Below, piece by piece: positions 26,417 through 38,457 of a stretch of 64,000 nt of DNA (position 1 is its first letter; every line of letters begins with the position of its first letter). Position numbers and translations under genes: made by a program. Source of the stretch: Hypoxylon rubiginosum (Eukaryota > Ascomycota > Sordariomycetes > Xylariales > Hypoxylaceae); NCBI GenBank assembly GCA_902806565.1, contig CADCXA010000024.1, forward strand, positions 1 to 64,000. The letters are read 5' to 3'. The notes beneath the pieces were generated by a model, which ran no database searches, was not told where the DNA came from, and was given only the letters and a program-made list of their open reading frames with translations.

Positions 26417-28019
26417 TCACTCGGCAGCATTCACGGGTCGGGAGCGCTGAGCGACGACTTCCCGGGCATAAAATTCGACAAGCATCGTAGCATAGGCCTC
26501 TAGGTCTTCAACGGGTACAGCGAGCCGGAAATCGTTGAGTAGGAGAAACTGTAGCTCAAGATGGTTGAGCTCGGCTAATGGAAGGCCACCGACCTATTGA
26601 ATACTATTGTTAGCCTACTTATTTCGTACAACAAGGGCTTGGGAAGGATAAGGGTAAAAGGGGATATGAAGAGCGAATTAAGGTGGCGGGGAGAGGATCG
26701 AGATAACGTACCTTGGCATATCTCGAATTGGTATAGAAAACATCCGAGAAGAATTTACTTGCACAGGTGACACCGGCAATGATCAGACGGTGGATGTTGA
26801 AGCTATCAACAACGAAATAAGTAGCCGGCGCCGCGGGAGGCGGAGGTGGTGGTGGCTCTCTAGCTCGTTTCTCCCGGCTCCTCTTCTCTTTCCCTTTTTC
26901 TCTCGGGTCTTCATCGACAATGTCAGACTCGGTCCCATCGCTATCGTCACTGTCCTCATCCCTCATTTCGCTATCGGTATTCCCACTAGCTTGCGCTTCC
27001 ACCGGCGCGGCTTGCGCGTGTTGGGTATGCGACTGCCTCCGTACTGCCTCGGCCTCCATCACCATCGTATTGACTCGTTCCGTCATTCGATCGAAATAAA
27101 CTAAAAGACTGAGAAATACTTCGTACGTAGTCGGGCAGTACTTGTGGATCCTGCTCAAATAACTGAGAATCGTAATTGCCGGAACGTTTTTTCCGTGAAA
27201 CGCAAGAACGGAGCTGCTGAGCGGGCTCATCGAAGTACCTTCGTTGTTGTGGCTGGCTGCGGTCTGCTGGTGGGTGGCGTTTCGGTGCAGAGCGTCGTGC
27301 TGAAGGTCGTTGGTGGTAGTAATTTTTGTAAGAAGGGCGGCGACCATCTCGATGATGTCGCCTATGGGCATTTGACTAATCTCGTATTTCATCGCTTGGA
27401 GTGGCGGATCGTTCAATATCCCAGGCCCGTTGCCTCCATTCATCAGGTCGGCTCGAGCGAGGCTCTGGATATGCGCGAGGTCGCGTACAAAGACGGTGTG
27501 GCCTTGTGGAGGAGAGGGGGCATTGTCGGTACGGACGCTGGGGGCGGGCGACCTGTACGTATCGGAATCGGGAGAGGGCTGCTGCTGAGTAGGCGTGGGC
27601 GTGGCGCTGCTAGTCGCTGCTGACGAGGTCGTTTGGGTCTCTGATGCCATGTATTCCGACGACGGGCTCCTTGCATTCTGTGCTCTTACGCGTGCGGAAT
27701 CGGGGTTCGGCGACGAGGAATCGGGCGGGGTGGGGAATCGAGAAGCACCGCCGGTGGAGGAAATATGCCTCGGGTCTTTGCCCGCTTCTGAAGATTCCCA
27801 AGATCGTTTAGAGGGTGTCGCGTTCGGTGCCGAAGGCCTATACGACGCCGTACTGGGTGAATAAACTTTCTGAGGCGGCACTTCGCGAGGTCGATTTCGG
27901 GATTCTGGCCGAAATGACGATTCGCGGGGGCGCGAGTGCTCGTGGGGTAACCCAGAGGCTGCTATCATATTATGAAGTCGCGTGTGATCTGTAACAAAGT
28001 CTCCAATTACGGCAGCCAT
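26417..28019 (-). CDS. preg: PREG/PHO80-type cyclin (phosphate-regulation cyclin)
   Basis: Two exons (28019-26712 and 26593-26417) give 494 aa. The intron starts GTACGT and ends ATTCAATAG; the join is in phase (..SRYAK / VGGLPLAELNH..) and restores the family's conserved sequence. The cyclin box is unmistakable: FHGKNVPAITILSYLSRIHKY, VFLSLLVYFDRM, FNIHRLIIAGVTCASKF, NSRYAKVGGLPLAELNHLE and LNDFRLAVPVEDLEAYATMLVEFY. In fungi this cyclin partners a PHO85-type kinase and restrains the NUC-1/PHO4-type activator when phosphate is plentiful. Residues 1-200 are low complexity (S/P/T-rich, likely disordered). About 78 residues (roughly 323-400, an acidic run, then basic, then seven prolines) are inserted between the second and third cyclin helices. 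The start is the first ATG of the frame, and the upstream leader is unusually long. Confidence 0.9.
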
Positions 28020-28049
28020 TGCATCGTCTATGCGCGGGGCGTATTGGAG

Positions 28050-28086
28050 TAGAGTAGAGTAGAGTAGAGTAAAGTAGATTAGATGG
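28050..28086. repeat. agagt pentanucleotide microsatellite
   Basis: Consecutive gtagagtagagtagagtag copies with a final variant agtaaagtagattaga. It lies about 30-65 bases upstream of the cyclin start codon, so it probably falls in the 5' leader (reads as tactc on the transcript strand). Confidence 0.7.
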
Positions 28087-28392
28087 TTAGGTATGTGAGA
28101 AAGAGTCGCAAAGAGAGACCAAAAAGTCTGAAAGAAAACTAATGTGCGAGTCAGTAAATTAATTCGATGCCTAATTCATATTGTATCGCATAGCAGTATT
28201 CTGCCTTTCTCTCTCAACAGTGACCACAACAGGACTCGACTCAGTGAGCGACTCGATAATCAGTGAATCTGGCTGCTTCGCCTCATCACCCTGCGTCTCG
28301 AGCCTGAGTCTGGGTCCCGGGGTGGGGAAAAAACGGGTAAAAAAGAAAATGTTCGGGCCACAATCCACGAGCCTGCGAGCCCAACGGACCAG

Positions 28393-28433
28393 CTAGCCCA
28401 GGTAGCCCCCAGGTAGCCAGCCCAGGTAGCCCA
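28393..28433. repeat. Short CCCAGGTAGCC tandem repeat
   Basis: Three closely spaced copies of cccaggtagcc with small spacers. They overlap in sequence with the dispersed (T)AGGTA motif common elsewhere in this island. Confidence 0.6.
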
Positions 28434-30398
28434 CGATGAGACAGATAGGGCCAAAATGGTGGAACGGCCGTAGTCTATTATGCGTGGCGATGCTCACTGT
28501 CCCACGTCCCAGTCTTAAGTCCCACGTAGAACAACAGGTAATGAATATAGGCTGGCTATTTTGCGCCCGGGGTTTGCTTGGTTGAGGCAAGAAACCAAGA
28601 TACGAAAAGAATGAACGGATTAACACGTGGGCAGTTGGATGGAAGATAACTTCAGGTAGATTTGAAGCTGTGGGAGATGCGCACATTGGGCTGAATGGCG
28701 ACGAGACAGCCCGTAGCCCGCAGCTCGCAGCTCATCCTATAGACCAACACCTGCTGCAAGGCACATTTCACGGCTCTCGCCATATTCTAACGAATCTTCC
28801 TTTTCACCAGCATATGCTACTAACACATCGCAAGTGGCGCGAGCGAATAGCGACGGATTATAGGCAGAAGAACGAGTTCTAGGTAGGAGAACGAGGCAGG
28901 GTGAGAGATGGCGAGGGCGAGAGTTCGTGGGGCAGGACATTACTGAATTGCACTGCTGAATTGCATTGCACTGCGCTGCGCTGCACTGCCAGTCTCCAAG
29001 GAGTGGCTAATGCATATGGAAAAAAAAGATAAGAGACAAAGCGTGAAATCATGATGCTTACCTCCTCTGCTCCTATCCCAATAAGAGTACGGGATGACGT
29101 TGTAAGTAATGGTTTAGTGGTTTAGTGGTTTATCGTCGCCGGTGAGCAATCGAATGAATATCAAGTTCAATGTTGCGACCGATCGGCTTTAGCTGGCAAA
29201 CCACTAAATGATCTGACTTAGTACCCGAGGTCGGCGCAGTTGTAGCCTCAATTATGTATCGGACGGTGGGCAGTAACAATAATTCTTTATTTCCCTTTAA
29301 ATCGCGTCGCGGCGGGCAATTAAGCAAAACAAGCAACTAGATGTTTCGAAATAGTGTGTCGTGTTGTATGGTATCGTTGCGTTGTCGCAAGTGTCTTAAT
29401 CTTCACAAGCTCAGTTGTTGTCTGTTGTTGTGAGAGAAGGTTGAGAAAAAGATGAAGAATGCGTTGCTGTTGTAGTAAGTTTGTGGTACGTAAAGGTCAA
29501 GTTGTAGAAAAGTTCCAAGGCTTTCGGGGGTTGCCCAGTTTCAAGATGCGGTCGCAGCGGTGATTGCGGTGGCGGCGGCGAAGATTTGCAGATATAGAGG
29601 GCAGACCTAGGGACCTAGAGACCCAGGCATACGTCAAGCCTTGAAATGTCTCGGCGATTAGCCAGGATGTGCTTGCTTATAGCTATTGCTGATAGGTTGC
29701 TCCCACTACCGAATGAGAGGGCGCGAATGTATGACACAAAAGCAACCGAGATGCTGTACAACAGAATAAGGGAGGAAAAAGAAATATGAAAAGAAAATAA
29801 TAATAATAATGATAATAATGATAATTGAGATTATGAAAAAAAAAAAAAAAAAAAAACTTAGAAAGATTGGATAAATCTCAATACAACTCTGATACCGACA
29901 CGCAATCAAGACGGCTTCTCAAGCTAGATGGGAGCGCACATACAGACATTCAACGTATCATCGACCCGTGTATACCAGGTACATAGTAGATAGTGTAATG
30001 CAATAATGGGGACGGCCCCCTGTTGCACGCATCAATCGCTCAGAGACAGGGAATTGATTAAAATAGATAAAACACTTCAAGCCACAGATATTTAATATTA
30101 TCAATTCCTCGAATGAAAACAAATACTAAAATCAAGTACGGATAGTAAAGCGATATAATGGAGCGACGAGGAGTCATACAAAAATTACGAGGACGGGAAA
30201 CATCGACAACAAAAAAATAAAAAATAAAAGATAGCAACCCAAATTTAATAGGGAGACAGCGGCTGTAGATAAAAAAGATAAAAAAGGGGGGGATGGTGAG
30301 ATGACAGGACGGCACGCGATAGGCTGAGGATCGACTCTTCAAAATGACAGCTCTCATTCCACTACCATTGAAGCCCTTTGTTCAATTATCCAGAAGTT

Positions 30399-30413
30399 CC
30401 CCCCCCCCCCCCC
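30399..30413. repeat. Poly-C run of 15
   Basis: An uninterrupted run of 15 C followed by ttg and another C7. Similar runs occur at 19475-19486 (12) and 40439-40452 (14). All three are intergenic. Confidence 0.85.
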
Positions 30414-32705
30414 TTGCCCCCCCTCTATCATTTGTCTCGCACGTGTTGGCGATGCCTGGGATGGATGGCAGAACAGGACAACACCCGGCTCCGGAACTGC
30501 AGGTAACGATTGCGTCTTACCAAAATAGGGGATAGGAGTGAGGCGGTGCAAGACCTCGGCCAGCGACTAATGCATGAAAAAGGGAAGCTTTTGTTGGTTG
30601 GTTGGCAGGATTCTGATTGCGCTGCTCGCCCGTGGGGTTGGTTTCTAGACTCTTACCTAATTCATGTCAAGATGCAGAGGCGATGAAGCAAGGAATACCT
30701 TAGCAGCATAGGTGCTGTATGTATGTAAGTAAGAGAGAGATTCCCTCGAAGCTGTAGTACAGCAAGCAGTATCTCATTTGCAAATCCTCCCCCTTGCGAA
30801 TATCATGGCAATGCGTGCAAGAGAAGCATACAGTAGGAGAGTGAATAGCTTCTGACCGTATCGTTCTGCCCATCTCGTTCTGCTTATCTCGTTCTGAGCA
30901 TACGTCATCTCGTCTCTTCTCATAGCCCTTACAGTAATCTCATGCATGCAGCAGGTCGCACGTTCACATGTTTTCAATATAAACGAGGTCAACATTGGCA
31001 CCTTAATTTGAATAGCCACGCCTACGTACAGGTCCCGATGACCGCCGGATCAACTGGTAAAGACATCAAATCGCAAACCTAATTGGAATAGCTTTCGAGT
31101 GCCGGTGACGTCGTCTTCGACGTCTACACTTATACCACCGTAAATAGATGTTCCCAGGCTGCGCACCGCGCTATAGGACCTAAACAAGCTTGACGAGATC
31201 TCCATCCTCTAGCTGCGCACTACGGCATGGCCGGGATGGCCGCTTCGTCTAGTCCGGGCCCCATTCTCGGTAACTATGATTCAGGGACCGGTTCTAGATT
31301 TACTTGTACGACGATCTCTCCCGTGGGTTTTCCATAAGCGTTCAGGGTTTTATGCCACTACCACAAGGTACTGTCATAGTGTAGTCCCCATTAGGGAGCC
31401 TTGTAATTATCAGGGTCGTCGCACATCCTTCCATCCCACACTCTCTTCCGTGCCAAGGACGTGGCAACGGCGGGTGCTCGTTCCCCCTTGTCCCGTTCCC
31501 TCGAGAGGCTGACATAGGCTGACATGCGGCGTTCCAGAAACCGAGAAACGGTTTTTGTTACCCCGATGGCATCATTATACCTCTCTTGCCTCACTCACCC
31601 CCACGAAAATTGGGTGATGAGATAAGAAATAAGACCACGGGACGGGCCTCTTAGTCGATGGGTGTCTCCTTAAAACACTCGAGTCTCTACCTAGGTATTT
31701 CACCGCTTCAGATATCCTCTAGCAATGCAGACGCAGAAATCGAATATATCTGGTTAGCACAACTAGACGACGCCCTTGCGTCAACGGCTGCCAAGATCCA
31801 GGGCCGCTCGCCATCCAGGTTTCAACATTTAGCCTAAAAGACCTGAAAGGAATGAGGGACAACTCCTCCAGTAAGCTTCACCTATAGTACATACCTGTGT
31901 ATATTAGGTACATATATCTGTAGGTACCTAGGTAGGTTATCATGATCATACCTAAGGTGCGTTAGGCGTCGTCAACGTAGCACCGATGACGACGAACTGA
32001 ATAGAAGATTTGTACAGACTGCAACGTAGACTCATATTTCACTTCCCAACACTTCCAGCCATCAAGGCGAGAATTCTACAGTAGTTTGTTCAGGGGAAAT
32101 ATCACGCTCTCCAGGCTCTCGTACCCGCAAGACGCCAATCAACCTAGGACGATAGATTATTTGGACACAATCCTACGTAACCCGGTTCGTCCCGAGATCG
32201 GCCTACCCTATCAGCGGCCAAAGAACAGCACGGCAAGTAGCAGGTAGCAGGTTGGGTAGGATCACCCAACGACCCTATAACATCGTAGTGCTATTGGCGA
32301 TACCGTCGTTGCGCCATGTGACGGCCCAGGCACGATGATTTGTTCGCCTCCGTGCGTATATTCCGCTCACCGCCTGATTGTCTGATTGTCTGCATGCCCG
32401 CCAAGGATTCGACTCCGAGCGATGAAAGATCCCCCAACCCTGTAGCATTTAGAAATACATTCACGGGACGTGTACATAGAGTGCTGCGGATTGACCATCT
32501 AGTACCTAACCCAAGAAGTTGGATGCATCGCGGACCTTATTGCGAAGCTCTTATTAAGCTGCAGAAGATACTATTACGCCATGCAGCCTCGCTCGCGGCA
32601 CGCGCAACCACGTGGGTTCGTGTAATATTATACATGGGCATGCTCAAGCTCAACCCTCGAATCTCCATTGGGCTTCGTGGTCTACATCGCTGCCTCCGAT
32701 GCGAT

Positions 32706-33725
32706 CTAGTAATGCCGCACCTCGTAGCTCTCATCGGGCAGGTACAAGTGTCGATCTGCTCCCTTCTTCGTCAGGACGACCATGCGAATAACGCCTCCTG
32801 AGCTGCCGTCCCACTTGATGGCCTCCTGCAACGCACCCTTGACGAAGTTCACGGCGTCCTGCTCTTCCATGCCTTCCTTCCAGTGCGCGTCGCAGTAACC
32901 GTAGATGTAGGTCGAACCCGAGCCGCCGATCGCGTAGGCCTGCTTGTGCAGAGAACCTCCGAGGGGGATGGAATAGACCTGACCGCCGTGCCGCTCGTCC
33001 CAACCCGCGATGATGAGGCCGGCACTATAGGGCACTTTCTGTTAGAGATGGTGGTCTTATTTTGAACGCGTTGCTGCGGTAGGTATTGGTTCGAATTTGT
33101 CTCACCTAAGTCGGTCCTTATTGGAATAGCAGACTTCTTGGAAGATAGCCGCGGCCGTCTGTGTGGTAGGCGGCTTGCCGTTGCGCATGGCGAATAGGCC
33201 CAGTTGATACTGTACTATGTCTGCTACGGCTTGCGTATCGGCGGCGGAACCGGAGCGGCAGCACCAAATTGTGTCGTGCACTTGGGTCAGCTTATCCGTA
33301 ACTCGGTTCGCGATGTAGGAGCCGGTGGTGGTTCGGGAGTCGGCACCTAGAGGCAGCAGCGGCGTCAGTATATGCTTGGACGGCAATGGTCGGGAATGGT
33401 ATCGCAGAACGTACCGAGGATGACACCGTCCTTGAAGGTCACGGCCATGCTAGTACCGAGTTAATTATCAATCGTCTTTACATGATGATACGGGATGGTC
33501 GAGCTTACATCGAAGTACCGAGGCTGGGAGGCAGACTATTAGTTGATGTTCTAGCGACGGACACGATCAGACTTACTTGACCTCACCCTTCTTTAATCGA
33601 TCCATATCCACATGGATTCCATCTGTTTTGGCAGCTGGTTAGTCTGGCTTTATGCTCGGGTTGAAGCTCTGGGGAGCTCGGCTCTACGTACCCTCGTTCA
33701 AAACTCCCCTGTTGCCGAACTCCAT
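32706..33725 (-). CDS. PRE3: 20S proteasome subunit beta-1 (caspase-like active site)
   Basis: Six exons: 33725-33692, 33622-33577, 33523-33509, 33449-33415, 33346-33106 and 33024-32706. All junctions are in phase and give 229 aa. The propeptide (29 aa) ends with LKKGEVNLG; the catalytic threonine is T30 of LG/TSIMAV. Family residues follow: GADSRTTTG (Asp17-type), VTDKL (Lys33-type), [31 protein letters not shown] and [16 protein letters not shown]. Length and order match beta-1 throughout. Its place is in the inner ring of the core particle, where it cleaves after acidic residues. Exon 3 is only 15 nt and carries the nucleophile. Branch-like ACTAAC and AACTAAT sit before the first two acceptors. 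The start at 33725 is chosen because it is the first ATG that splices in phase to the conserved [15 protein letters not shown]. Confidence 0.93.
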
Positions 33726-34544
33726 ATTGCGAATCGGGATAGGTTAGACGGTTAGACAGGATGCACAAGTCTTAGAATCAATTAGAATTTCTTGGGAATT
33801 CGGCAGGTAAGAAATCGTCCAAGGCGTTGGTAGATGCGTTCGGTCGGTTGGTGTTTGATTGATGCGGCGGGAACAAATGGCAAATGGAAGCTCCAGTTGT
33901 CTACCTAAACTATGTACCTACCTGCAAGCTCAAGGCAGCTCCGACGCGCAAGGCTGGCGGTGGAGTCTGTGGAGTCTGACAAGCGTATGGCTTATGTAAC
34001 AAAAGGGTCGATGATCACGTGCCCTTTTCTCCATCATTGTCATTTTCCTGTCGCTTTTCACATGTATATCTGAATAAAACCTGGAATATCCGGTAAATTG
34101 TAATCCAAATGCATTGTCTGAATTAACCGTAGAATTGGCTCTACCTTGGTAGTTCTAGGTGGCACTAGCATATCACATTACGTGCAAGAATTGGCTAGGT
34201 ACCTAGGAAGCTTCGGAACAATACCTGAACTCGATACATTCGCATATCCCCAGTATTCAGGTTCAAAGTCTCATGGACAATGTCAAGTAGTCCAGGGTAT
34301 CAAGAGAGAGAAGAAGAAAAATCACCAGTACCCAAGATGAGGTTTATTCTCCGATGCATGAACTGTACACATGCCGTTAATGCGAAAGTGCAAAACTCCT
34401 CAAGCTAGAAGAATCACAATAGCATATCGAATACTCGTTGATTTATATTCCAAAAGGATACGACAAGTAACGAGGTAGGTAACGTACAGGAACTCCGGTC
34501 GCTATGCTTCGAAGACGAAATAATGATATTGTAAAATCATACAC
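33726..34544. other. Intergenic: proteasome beta-1 promoter side
   Basis: Contains the upstream region of the beta-1 gene and the 3' flank of the Erv2-like gene. A GCTAGGTACCTAGG palindrome lies at about 34,193-34,207 and a GTACCTACC motif near 33,915. No ORF is supported. Confidence 0.45.
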
Positions 34545-35376
34545 TTAACCACCTTTCGTCAGTCTATTCCAAAGGTTAGTATATGTCCATATCATGCACT
34601 CTGAGAAGATATCTCTGAGCTCGAGATGTGGACTCACCCTTCCTTCTCCAGCTTCAGCTCCCCTATGCTTTCCGTGCTCTCCTTCTTCTCATCTCCGCAA
34701 CCACAATCGTAGAAATCCCCAAGGTCGTTGCAGTCGAACAAGGGTTTCTTTAGCCTCTCATTGACCTGATTGTGCACAAAGCACGCCCACCCCGCGGCCG
34801 CGTTGCGCGAACTGACCTGTGGCGGATACTGGGCGAGCAGTTTCTGGAAGTGTCGCGCGCAGTCGCCACACGGGTACAGGCGTGCGAAAAGTTGTATGAA
34901 CGTCTTGAGCGCGAGAGAGTCGTCTTCCGTGGGCTTGTCGGGGAAGCGGGCCATCATGGTGTGGAAGAATTTCCAGGTCGAGCGACCGAGTTCGGCTCTA
35001 TAGAGGTAAAGAATGTCAGCATAATTCCCGGCAGCGATACGTAAGAAAACAGCAATGCGCACTTTATCGTTGCGTTCTCCAGCTTGGGGGCTATGGCACC
35101 TCCCGTCAGAAGATCGCTCGACAATGACGCGAAACCCGACTGTGTCTCTGATTTCCCGTCTGGCTTTATGTCCAGCTTCGAATCTAGCGTCACCTCTGGC
35201 TTCAAATCTGGCACGGGCGCGGGCGCTTCGGGAGCAACTGGCGGTCGTTCGGATACACCTGCCACTGGCAGCATCTGCTGTATTTGTTCGGTCCTGCCGC
35301 CAAAGGACGTCATGAAAGACAAGACCACGAAGGCCGCGATCGCCAGGATGACGACCACGGATAGATGCCGTGCCAT
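34545..35376 (-). CDS. ERV2: Erv2-type FAD-linked sulfhydryl oxidase
   Basis: Exons 35376-35063, 34997-34638 and (best model) 34563-34545 give 230 aa. If the last intron is not used, the product ends at TGA 34634 with 225 aa. A signal-anchor (VVVILAIAAFVVLSFM, residues about 7-22) is followed by a proline-rich linker. The Erv/ALR fold then shows ELGRSTWKFFHTM (FAD-binding helix), the redox pair C148-G-D-C151, W175/C177, HNQVNERLKKPLFDC (H180, N181, N184, K189, C194) and a C-terminal C203-G-C205. The CxC tail is the shuttle disulfide of Erv2, which places the protein in the secretory pathway. There it passes electrons from thiols to oxygen and helps form disulfides. The N-terminal anchor separates it from mitochondrial Erv1. 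Confidence 0.9.
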
Positions 35377-36889
35377 TTCCGATCGCGGGGAAGCTGATGC
35401 GACAACGTAGTTGGTTGAGTGATTCGGATTGTGGTGGGAGGGCTTTCAACACAGGTAGTTTGAAAGTTTGGCGAAAGAATGTTGACTTGTATGTCTAGGG
35501 ACAAAGAAAGAAAAAATATTCAACAATAGAAGCATTGTCGGATCGTTCGAGATCAGACAAACGACGATACACAAGTCAGTTTCAGGGGTCACATTTCTAC
35601 GTAACCTTGGAACTCTCCAACAAGGGTCCAGTACCACCTTTTAAGTACTTAGGTACATGTACTTACCCGTAACGTCTTCAATCCAATAGGCAAATATCCC
35701 GAACCCCCACCAGCTTCTACCTAGGTAGGGTCCCGACGCCTAGGTAAGCTTAGCTACGACCCACAGCGCTTAGGTAAGAAATCAACGCCTCCAAACTAAA
35801 TCGAACCAAACCAGCTATTCGAGGAATTACCCCTTCAGCCCTTGCGTAGGCACATCCCCACAGCCTCCTTTTCCGAACTCACAGCACTTGATCATAACCA
35901 ATATCCAATCTCAGCTTCCCATGCTTCGCTAAGAATACCTCTTAGTGTTGCAACTCTTAGGCATCACTATGTAACTAAACCGACTACCTCCCTCACAATA
36001 TAGGCTGGCTTTACGTAGAACTTGGAAGCTTATTCGTGGATCAATTTTGTTTGAAGAAAATGACAAGGTTCGTCCGGGACGTCTATGCTTTTTAATTTGA
36101 TATCTACATAATATTGTTGGTTTACTCCTTAGAGTCGACTACCGAATGCAACCTCAAAGAACCATAACTACTACTATGACAGCCGGGTTACCCATAGGAG
36201 GGAAAACATTCTACCCAACTCATTCGAGTCATCCATTCGCGGCTTTAAAGAGCCGTAAATAGGAGCAAGATACTTATCCCATCTATCAAACATATCATCG
36301 TTTAAATATCATGGTTCCTGACGTAGGTAGTCGCCCGAGATTACGGATTACCTATGGAACACACTTCCAAGTCTTTTCCACTGTGTCATCCACAGTGCAA
36401 TACTGTAAAGCTAATACGGTGCCTAAAACCAGCCGTGAGCAAGTATCCCCAAGCATACCAAGTTTTATAGTATTATCTTGCTTTACGTATAAGTAGGTAC
36501 CTACGAAACATGATTGCCAACGTGTATGTGTAGATCCCACTGCTCAGAGACCGAGATACATATCCAAAGAAAGGTAACGGTCCTGGAAATCCGGCAATCG
36601 ATTCCACTTCAGATACCACATAGACAGCCTTTAGTTACATTGAAAAGGCATTCTCCCCGCCCGAGTCCCTGACTTGCTTCCCGCCTTTCAGGCTGCTGGT
36701 CATCTGATTACCTAATTTCCAGTGTGAGGGGCAATTATTCCGGGAATCACAACACGCGACTCGAAAAGATCCTCAACGCATTAAGTCAATTACTCTGCCG
36801 CGGCTAATTCGTATGGTACATCTTAATCTGAGTTATATTCCAAGAGAGATAGCCAATCGTCGTGCTCGTATTCAATAGCCGGTGCCCCT
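35377..36889. other. Intergenic, about 1.5 kb
   Basis: Holds the Erv2-like promoter and the 3' flank of the protease gene. TACCTAGGTAGG and CCTAGGTAAGC motifs lie at 35,718-35,750, and GTAGGTACCTACG at about 36,494. No ORF shows family similarity. Confidence 0.45.

Positions 36890-38457
<1,568 letters not shown>

Larger units (their letters stand above)
28020..32705. other. 4.7-kb gene-free stretch upstream of the cyclin gene
   Basis: No family-recognisable ORF on either strand. It holds an agagt pentamer array (28,050-28,075), CCCAGGTAGCC repeats (28,395-28,433), an A21 run (29,836-29,856), a C15 run (30,399-30,413), an inverted GACGTC pair (31,107-31,124) and TACCTAGGTA palindromes (31,688 and 31,921-31,936). 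Part is likely the long 5' leader of the cyclin gene with short upstream ORFs; the rest is unexplained. Confidence 0.5.

Noticed and set aside
32340..32801. 153-codon plus-strand frame overlapping the proteasome 3' end
   Set aside because: No ATG at the stated start, antisense to a certain exon, no recognisable domain.
33080..33100. GGTTCGAATTT resembling a tRNA B-box
   Set aside because: It lies in an intron of the proteasome gene with no cloverleaf around it.
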